A stretch of DNA of 20,015 bases from contig JAFGBW010000002.1 in assembly GCA_016932965.1 (NCBI GenBank), positions 1 through 20,015 on the forward strand, read 5' to 3'. Within the stretch, counting starts at the first letter, position 1. Each line of letters starts with the position of its first letter. The notes below the pieces were generated by a model. It saw only the letters and a program-made list of their open reading frames with translations. It was not told the DNA's origin and ran no database searches. The translations under genes were made by a program, and so were the position numbers. Below are positions 14,363 to 20,015 of the stretch, piece after piece. The DNA is from Candidatus Auribacterota bacterium. Lineage in GTDB: Bacteria > Auribacterota > JAFGBW01.

Positions 14363-14390
14363 ATTTTATTGATGGAGTGTCAGTTGTCAA
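14363..14390 (-). promoter_or_regulatory. Sigma-70 promoter of the DUF350-Hint/Tim44 operon
   Basis: On the minus strand a perfect -35 TTGACA (14385-14390) and a -10 TAAAAT (14363-14368) are 16 bp apart, 37 bp upstream of the DUF350 start. No operator palindrome is obvious around it. Confidence 0.6.
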
Positions 14391-14663
14391 TCAATAAGCC
14401 ATTATCATGAAGCCGGTTCAATACGCTTCAGCAGGACGGAGTTCCTGGATAGATCAAAGTACCGGTATTTTAACCGGCAGGATTAACTGACGAAACTCAT
14501 CTGCTTCTCCAGCGGGAGCGATGAATAGGGGGAATTCCATCCGTATTTCATCCCGTGTATTCGACTGTGCTGGGTGCAAAATTTTTTTTGTTGTAAAATA
14601 TAAGATCGTCTTTCCGGGAATGCTGAAACGTATTTTTTTCAGTCACTATTACCTTCTGGAGTA
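14391..14663. other. Gene-free divergent spacer
   Basis: This stretch lies between the two back-to-back promoters and has no coding frame that I can support. It contains a short hairpin, CCGGT-ATTTTA-ACCGG, near 14462-14477 and a T8 run near 14580-14590. No riboswitch or RNA gene is recognised. Confidence 0.4.
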
Positions 14664-14691
14664 TTGACAGAGAACAAAGGATACGATAAAT
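14664..14691 (+). promoter_or_regulatory. Probable sigma-70 promoter of the plus-strand secreted-protein gene
   Basis: TTGACA (14664-14669) is followed after 15-16 bp by GATAAA or ATAAAT (14685-14691), about 50 bp before the ATG at 14743. The -35 element is perfect and the -10 element is moderate. Confidence 0.45.
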
Positions 14692-14742
14692 CAAAATACA
14701 AGTTATCAGGGGAGAACCACATGAAATTACCGGAGGTTAAGG

Positions 14743-16196
14743 ATGGAGTTAAAACGGCTGTATCCCATTGCTTTTTCCCTGATTGTGATTGTAAATAGCG
14801 GTAGTTATTCCCACGCCTGTTCCGACACTCCGTGTCCTGCCCCTGTTACAAACGTGATGCAAGGGGGGGCCTGTTTGATGTCTTCACCAGCACCGACCCG
14901 GACATCTTTTTTTCCGATTATGAGGCCCTGATCAGCACCTATACCGGACCCGTAAACCAAGTGAATCTTTTTTCATCAAGCGACGGGTATTTCAAACGCC
15001 TTACTCTGCCTGATGTGACCGCCATGCCCCATGTCTTGAATAAAGCCATTTATAAAAATTATGTCGCCAAATCTTTCGCCAGGGCACTGGCACTGAGGCA
15101 TCCCAGTTCCTCAGAAAAAAATCTTGCTGTCACTGTTCTCAAAGAAGGTATTAACATCCCAGAGGAGGAAACCCTGCTCGTGGAGATCATTCAGGAATAT
15201 TTTGATGAGATTAATGCAACCGGTGACGGTCCTTTTTACAGGAAAACGAGCTTGGGCCAGCGGATTGTTGTCCAGAGATATACCAGCGATTTTATCGTCT
15301 GAAAAGATTACCAGTACAGCGATCATCAGGCTAAACTGCTCCCCGTTGAAGAACTGCGCAAAGTCATGGGCAGGGATCTCATCACCATCGGAGTGGATAT
15401 GGGAGGAACCAGTATCGAAACAATCCACGATGCCCTGGAATCGGAAAAATCCGATGTTTTTGATAAAGAAACCTGGAAATCCGCCGGCGAACTCCCTGCT
15501 TTTGTCAGAAATGAAATCGAAAGCCTGGAATCAAAAAAGGAAGCCTTCCGCCTTCTGAAAGAGAGGGACAACTCCTTTCTCCTCATCACGGAGAAGGGGT
15601 TTAAAATCATCGGCCACTATGTCCGTAAAGACGGGGAATGGATGAACCTCATTTACAAATACGGGGTGGACACCCTCATCCCATTTGGGAACCGCTGGAT
15701 GCTTGACGAACATGGATTCATCGATTTCCTCGGGAGAAAGATTCCCTTTTTCGACAAACAGGGAAAACCCATCGGCAGAGATCTCGTTACAGACAACGGC
15801 GATGTCATGGTGGATGGTCGAATCCGGAAAACCATCCGGCATGGATTCATCTGCAAGCTGGTCCCCAAGGAAATCCGTCCCCTTATCTGCAGGGACACGG
15901 CTGAAACAGGTATCACGGCGCTCTACCGGATGAAGGAAATCATGGACAGGATGGGCCTCATGAGGCTGGCCGCCTCTGATGAAAATGTTTATGCGTTTTA
16001 CAAGTTTTACAGGGACATGACGTTCACCCTGACCTATAAAAGGAAGGACGGAGTCTGCGACAGGGAAATGGCGGCCTATAACGCCGGAAGCCATAGTGTG
16101 CCCGTGGTGTTCTGCTTCCATGACTGGCTGAACACAGCCCTCACCATGGCCTCAAAAGGCAGAAGATCGGAAGTGACTGTCATGATTCCAGAATAG
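14743..16196 (+). pseudogene. Secreted protein of unknown function, broken by a frameshift at a G7 run and an in-frame TGA
   Basis: The gene starts at ATG 14743 with GGAGG 6 nt upstream and encodes a signal peptide (MELKRLYPIAFSLIVIVNSG, cut near SHA-C). The frame then shifts by -1 at a run of seven G (14863-14869) and continues as LFDVFTSTDPDIFFSDYEAL. It stays open to 16196 except for a TGA at 15300-15302 between DFIV and KDYQYSD. Restored, it would be a soluble secreted protein of about 480 residues with segments such as IGVDMGGTSIETIHDALESE and IDFLGRKIPFFDKQGKPIGR. I do not recognise a family. It is the only plus-strand gene here and converges on the kinase-like gene. The clean reading frame over long stretches suggests recent inactivation, or sequencing errors at the two lesions. 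Confidence 0.6.
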
Positions 16197-16655
16197 ACCG
16201 GATTCTGGCCCGACAGCCCGGACCATTTTCCGGTGTGAGACGTGGCACCGGCTGAAACAGAACCCCTGCTTGATTTCAGAAACTGATTGGCGGTTGGCGA
16301 TGAGTTTCCATATAATCATGTTCTTTATATCGGTGAGCACGAGATGTCCGAATCCGCTGTCATCATTCCCGAATCCGGCTTGGTGATGATCATGGAAACA
16401 GACCAACCCACCCTTGAACACGACAAAATGTCCAATCTGGTTTTTTTCGTTCCCCGCGAGGATGATCCGACTTAGGGACCCGATACGGATACAGTCGCCC
16501 TGGAACCTGGAACCCATGTCCTCCTGCGTGGATGTCGTCAATATGAATAGTAAATTCCGAAGACATTCGAACCTCAGCGTGTCCTACCCCGGAAAGGTTT
16601 TGAGAGCTTTTTCCTGACTGAAGGTTTTAACCGCCGGTGGGTATGCCGCCTATAA
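16197..16655 (+). pseudogene. Possible decayed continuation of the plus-strand secreted-protein gene
   Basis: Beyond the TAG at 16194 the same frame keeps protein-like sequence: TGFWPDSPDHFPV, DVAPAETEPLLDFRN, LAVGDEFPYNHVLYIGEHEM, GPDTDTVALEPGTHVLL and KGFESFFLTEGFNRRW. It is interrupted by TGA (16236), TGA (16284), TAG (16473), TAG-TAA (16548-16553) and finally TAA (16653). Several stops sit where a Trp codon (TGG) would fit. The longest uninterrupted piece, 16287-16475, has no ribosome site of its own. I read the stretch as the eroded C-terminal part of the upstream gene; it could also be chance openness of the frame. From 16656 to 16801 I see nothing. Confidence 0.4.
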
Positions 16656-16801
16656 ACTCAAACGGGATGCCGGAGTGTCAAGAATGGGAACGCGTAAGCG
16701 TCAGTGGGCCATGTGAGGCGCAGGAATTTTGTTGATCCCTCAGTCTGCATGCATCGGATCTGATACCGGAGACTGAACAATCAGTTAAGCTCATCTCCTG
16801 T

Positions 16802-18841
16802 TCAGGCGTCATCATCTGTCATTCCTCGGTGAAACCCGATGGCTTCCCTGTATCTTCCTCTTTGAACGGAATAAAAGGAATCTATTTTTTCCTTCAGAAT
16901 CTGATCCGGTGTTTTTTCACCGGTCCAGCGCTTCAAGACCTCTGCCATTGTTTTATTATAATCCAATACATCGCCCAGGGCATCTTGAAAAACCATGCCC
17001 TTTTTTGCAATCAGATGAAACCACGGTACGCTGGAAGCAAAAACATCAATCATTTCATTTTCGAGCTGTGTTTTTAAATCAGGCCCCAATGCCATGTATT
17101 TCCCCGAGTCACTGGTTTGCGCAGCAATATATTCTCTGGCAAGTCCGGGTATTTCAGTCATTGCCAGAAGATCCCTGATGGCATCTTCTGTTTCAGGCCG
17201 GTCACCCTGTTCGGGTGACAGCATTTTCTGGATGACTGAATACAACTGGTCCGCATTTTTCACAACCCATTTGAATCGAACACCGCGTGTTGCTTTGGCC
17301 ATCTTTTCAATACAACCCGCATGCAGCCGGGTCACTCTTTCAGAATGTCCCATCACAAATTCCATTACATGAGCATAGCTGAAATCCCCGAAAACATCCT
17401 CCCCTGTCAAAAATTCATAAATAATGAGCCCCAGGGAGAACACATCAACCTTGGTGGAAAAATTTTTGAGATAGACGGCGCGTGGATGTTCAGAGAGGCC
17501 CGGCATATAACATTCAGTAGGAGCATGGGAAGGGGAAAAGATGTATGAATCAATCTTCCCGATAAATCTCAGGACATCACTTGAAACCCCATGGTCAATC
17601 AGCGAGACCTTGCCGTTGTTGTTCATGAGAATGTTTCCAGGTTTCAGGTCCCTGTGCACGATCCCTCTTGCGTGGGCCGGTCTTAATCTGATCAGACATT
17701 CAAGCAGTAAATAGGAAAGATGATAGGGATTGGGCACCGTATCCGTATAGACTTGTTTCACCACGTCATCCAGAGGCATGCCTAAAAAAAGGGTGATGCA
17801 GATATTTCTGAACCGGGGTTCGAGCGATCTGTCTTCAGGCAGCCTGACAATATGAATATGCGGATCCAGTTTCAGGGCTGTTAAATTTTCCAGGGCGGTG
17901 GTATCTTGCTGTATGAAGGGTTTAGCAACATGGACCACAAAAAAATCAGTCTGCTGAAATTTCCGCGGAAGGTGCTGCCTGTCAAGGCTGCTTTTCTTTT
18001 TGAAAACCAATATGTCTTTCTGGCCTCCGGTCTGGATCATTCTCACATAACTAAAGGGGGTGGGTTGAAGAACCCCCTGAATCAAATTATGCCTGATCGT
18101 ATCGTTCAATTGGGGTATGGGATTTTCCAATATCCTCATGATATCTCTGATGATCGATCCTGAAATGGCCAGGCGGCCTTCAATCGGAGACGGAGGCAGA
18201 CTTACTCTCTGGGTTCCATCAACCGGGAGGATGAGCGTTTCCCCTTCATCAGCTGAAGAAAAGTCGGTGCCGAAATCTTCAACCGTGATGGTCTGAGGGG
18301 GATAATGAAAGGTGAATTCATGGGTGTCGGGGTTGTAGGAATAGCTGTATTGCCCCAGGATTTCCCGCATTTGACGGCCCTGAGCGGTTTTTTCAATGAA
18401 CCGGATAAAACCGGAAATGACCGGAACAACTATGTCTCCGACGTCCTGTATCCCTCTTTCCTCCAAGGCCGGCCAGCCCAGTTCTTTCTGATATTCAGGG
18501 TACAGGGCGACGATCATCTGATACACATATTCAAGATCAACCGTAAAACTCGTTTGAGATAAAAAATCGTCCAGACCAACGATCCCGGCAGGGATCAGCA
18601 TGCCTTCAGAGACATTCGTTCCCGGCCTTGGAATTCCCTTTTCGGTGATGAGGGAATCAATCCACAGGTATTTCGGGTTCCAGGGATCAAAATGTTTCAT
18701 CTCGGAACAATTCTGTGTGACGGTTTTTTTCTGATAACTCATCGGAGCCAATGCCGGCAAATCCATTGAGAAAAAATACAGAACAACCAGCATGGACAGA
18801 AATAGCTGTATGGGTCCGTTGATGAGTCCGTGTTTCAGCAT
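16802..18841 (-). CDS. Ser/Thr protein kinase-like protein with N-terminal signal peptide or membrane anchor
   Basis: A protein of about 679 residues. In the 687-residue numbering from the alternative ATG at 18865, a hydrophobic segment spans residues 19-40 (IQLFLSMLVVLYFF, ending PALA-P). Residues 41-270 are an unrecognised region. The kinase domain spans about 272-570: the putative ATP-lysine K315 (HVAK), alpha-C Glu about 327, catalytic loop HRDLKPGN (404-411), D424-H-G in place of DFG, APTE (448-451) as the APE motif, KVDVFSLGLIIYEFLTG, and DRPETEDAI near the end. The glycine-rich loop is poorly kept. A helical tail of about 110 residues follows. Key catalytic residues are present, so activity is plausible. 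ATG 18841 has AAGGA 9 nt upstream and is preferred to 18865. It follows the unknown gene by 42 bp and is probably cotranscribed with it. Confidence 0.82.
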   Translation of the reverse strand: MLKHGLINGPIQLFLSMLVVLYFFSMDLPALAPMSYQKKTVTQNCSEMKHFDPWNPKYLWIDSLITEKGIPRPGTNVSEGMLIPAGIVGLDDFLSQTSFTVDLEYVYQMIVALYPEYQKELGWPALEERGIQDVGDIVVPVISGFIRFIEKTAQGRQMREILGQYSYSYNPDTHEFTFHYPPQTITVEDFGTDFSSADEGETLILPVDGTQRVSLPPSPIEGRLAISGSIIRDIMRILENPIPQLNDTIRHNLIQGVLQPTPFSYVRMIQTGGQKDILVFKKKSSLDRQHLPRKFQQTDFFVVHVAKPFIQQDTTALENLTALKLDPHIHIVRLPEDRSLEPRFRNICITLFLGMPLDDVVKQVYTDTVPNPYHLSYLLLECLIRLRPAHARGIVHRDLKPGNILMNNNGKVSLIDHGVSSDVLRFIGKIDSYIFSPSHAPTECYMPGLSEHPRAVYLKNFSTKVDVFSLGLIIYEFLTGEDVFGDFSYAHVMEFVMGHSERVTRLHAGCIEKMAKATRGVRFKWVVKNADQLYSVIQKMLSPEQGDRPETEDAIRDLLAMTEIPGLAREYIAAQTSDSGKYMALGPDLKTQLENEMIDVFASSVPWFHLIAKKGMVFQDALGDVLDYNKTMAEVLKRWTGEKTPDQILKEKIDSFYSVQRGRYREAIGFHRGMTDDDA

Positions 18842-18883
18842 GTGGGATAATCCTTTTTTTTCCATTGTATAGGCTCTGCAGAA

Positions 18884-20015
18884 CTAGGAAGCCTTTCCTA
18901 ATATTTTTTGGGTTACCGGAAAACGACTTAACGCCGAGCCCTCCATGCCGCTGTATACGTTGTTCCAATCCAGTAAAAGGGTGTCACCCGAATAGACAAA
19001 CCGAAGATGGAACCGTTCCTGTACGGCTTCCAGGAGAGCAGTTTCATCCGCGTAAGCCTCATGAAAAAATTCCGCCATGTCAGCACAGGTCGTATCCTGA
19101 AAAACAGCATGGGAAAATTCGGCATTCTCCTGGATGTGGGCCAGGTTCTTTTCCATGATGAGAAATTTCAGAATGTGAAGAGGCCTTCCTTTTTTTTCAA
19201 AAAACTCAAATATTTTTGAATTGAGATAAAGGAACCGCAGGAGGGAGTGCTCATCCAGGTCCCCCAGTCTTCTTAAAAAATGATAGGCCCAGCCGACAAA
19301 ACTCATCTTTTTCCGGAGCATCTGTTCGAATGTGAGCGCGTATTCACGAGGGCCTGCCGAATCCAGCTCTTCCCTGATGAAAGCCGGTAATTCATAAGCT
19401 TCTAGTTGAGTCAATTGCGCCAATGGAATCGGGGTGGCCCCTTTGCCGCGGAATCCCTCCAGCCAGCGCACTTTTTCCCAATGCGCAAACAAAGACGCAA
19501 TGTGCTCTTCATGGGAAAGCCAGTCCGCATTTTCCAGCATGCTGTTGGTCAGGATGCCCGCCTGGGTCCCGGAATGGTCCACGACATACATGAAAGAAGC
19601 CGGGCCGTAATAATCCGAAACCTCAAGACCCTTTTCAGTTAAATAATCACCGATTCTTGGAGGAACGGACTCGCCGTATTGGGTGGTATTGAAATCTTCA
19701 TGCTGGGAAATAAGGGCCAGAATAAGGTTTTTTTGATCAGCAGTAATGACTTCTTTTTCAACCAGTACCTGCAGGGCCGGTTCGATGATTTCGGCTGATT
19801 TATAAGCATCCTTGCCGAGGTTGAGAACCGAGCTCGACTGGCGAAAAATATAGGCGAACCTCAAAGCCTCGCGTTGAGACGGATTCAGATGCCTGTAAAG
19901 CTGGAGCAGCTTCTGGAGACTCTCCCCCGTCAATCCGTCCTTTTCAACGCTTTTTGTGTTCAGATGGTCCTGAAGCGCATCCAGATCGTTTGTCCGTTCA
20001 GCCTCCTCAAACCAG
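18884..20015 (-). CDS. Unknown protein, N-terminus beyond the window (partial)
   Basis: At least 377 codons of a minus-strand gene. The frame is open to the right edge with no stop and no ATG or GTG in the last 80 bp (WFEEAERTNDLDALQDHLN upstream of a TTG at 19933), so the true start lies outside the window. The visible part is soluble and mostly helical, with segments such as LNPSQREALRFAYIFRQ, YGPASFMYVVDHSGTQAGIL, KKMSFVGWAYHFLRRLGDL and FFEKKGRPLHILKFLIMEKN. I do not recognise a domain. It ends 42 bp before the preferred kinase start, so the two probably form an operon. It may be the kinase's partner or substrate (inference only). Confidence 0.75.
   Translation of the reverse strand, partial: WFEEAERTNDLDALQDHLNTKSVEKDGLTGESLQKLLQLYRHLNPSQREALRFAYIFRQSSSVLNLGKDAYKSAEIIEPALQVLVEKEVITADQKNLILALISQHEDFNTTQYGESVPPRIGDYLTEKGLEVSDYYGPASFMYVVDHSGTQAGILTNSMLENADWLSHEEHIASLFAHWEKVRWLEGFRGKGATPIPLAQLTQLEAYELPAFIREELDSAGPREYALTFEQMLRKKMSFVGWAYHFLRRLGDLDEHSLLRFLYLNSKIFEFFEKKGRPLHILKFLIMEKNLAHIQENAEFSHAVFQDTTCADMAEFFHEAYADETALLEAVQERFHLRFVYSGDTLLLDWNNVYSGMEGSALSRFPVTQKILGKAS

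Noticed and set aside
14721-14798. Short frame from ATG 14721 (25 codons) with GGGGAG upstream, as a leader peptide
   Set aside because: It overlaps the signal-peptide gene in another frame and has no attenuator-like structure or regulatory codon run. The ATG at 14743 with GGAGG and a signal peptide is preferred.
15300-15302. In-frame TGA as a selenocysteine codon
   Set aside because: No convincing SECIS-like hairpin directly follows, the context FIV-KDY has no redox motif, and the gene carries a frameshift and other stops. A nonsense mutation explains it better.
16194-16475. In-frame TAG/TGA as pyrrolysine or as a changed genetic code
   Set aside because: Neighbouring intact genes use TGA as a normal stop, and several different stop types occur in this one gene only, which fits decay.
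1-20015. CRISPR arrays, tRNA or rRNA genes, insertion sequences, prophage genes
   Set aside because: No regular repeat-spacer pattern, cloverleaf sequence, transposase, integrase or phage structural gene was recognised on either strand.

Overview
The window looks like a chromosomal stretch of a mesophilic anaerobic Desulfobacterota-type bacterium, probably a sulfate reducer of the Desulfobacteraceae kind. This is an inference from gene content: paired MinD/Mrp-type ATPases carrying ferredoxin domains, NifX-like proteins, glycine-rich DUF5320 proteins, a bacterial copy of the DUF2099 (methanogenesis marker 8-like) family, moderate GC and many AT-rich spacers. No rRNA, tRNA, CRISPR array, insertion sequence or origin was seen. 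Almost every gene is on the minus strand, so transcription runs from high to low coordinates. The single plus-strand gene (from 14743) is decayed.

Left part (1-7400): a metal/redox cofactor cluster. It reads, in order of transcription, Fur-family regulator, glycine-rich DUF5320 protein, two NifX-like proteins, a cysteine-bearing coding-like fragment, a small DUF5320/zinc-ribbon protein, a methyltransferase, a ferredoxin-MinD ATPase, an FAD-dependent NADH oxidase/CoA-disulfide-reductase-like enzyme, a second ferredoxin-MinD ATPase, the DUF2099 protein and a NifU/IscU-like scaffold cut by the window edge. The last six genes overlap or sit within about 25 bp of each other, so they are probably one operon. 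Two Fur-box-like palindromes, one before fur and one before the DUF5320 gene, suggest iron (or other metal) control. Together these genes look like an uncharacterised machine for ATP-driven electron transfer and Fe-S or metallocofactor assembly. I consider this one of the two most interesting systems here.

Middle part (7400-11420): a DEAD-box RNA helicase, a truncated GNAT acetyltransferase remnant, a secreted alpha/beta hydrolase with a clear terminator, a conserved hypothetical protein with a CGCGF motif, and the C-terminal remnant of a GxxExxY-family gene. This is accessory, partly decaying DNA.

Right part (11421-20015): a two-gene operon of a DUF350 membrane protein and an 871-residue protein with a signal peptide, three different Hint (hedgehog/intein) domains in tandem, a transmembrane helix and two Tim44-like domains. 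The triple Hint array is the most unusual single gene product of the window. Next comes a plus-strand gene for a secreted protein of unknown function, broken by a frameshift at a run of seven G and by several in-frame stops. It converges on a minus-strand pair: an unknown protein cut by the right edge of the window, followed 42 bp later (18 bp from an alternative start) by a Ser/Thr protein-kinase-like protein that begins with a signal peptide or membrane anchor.
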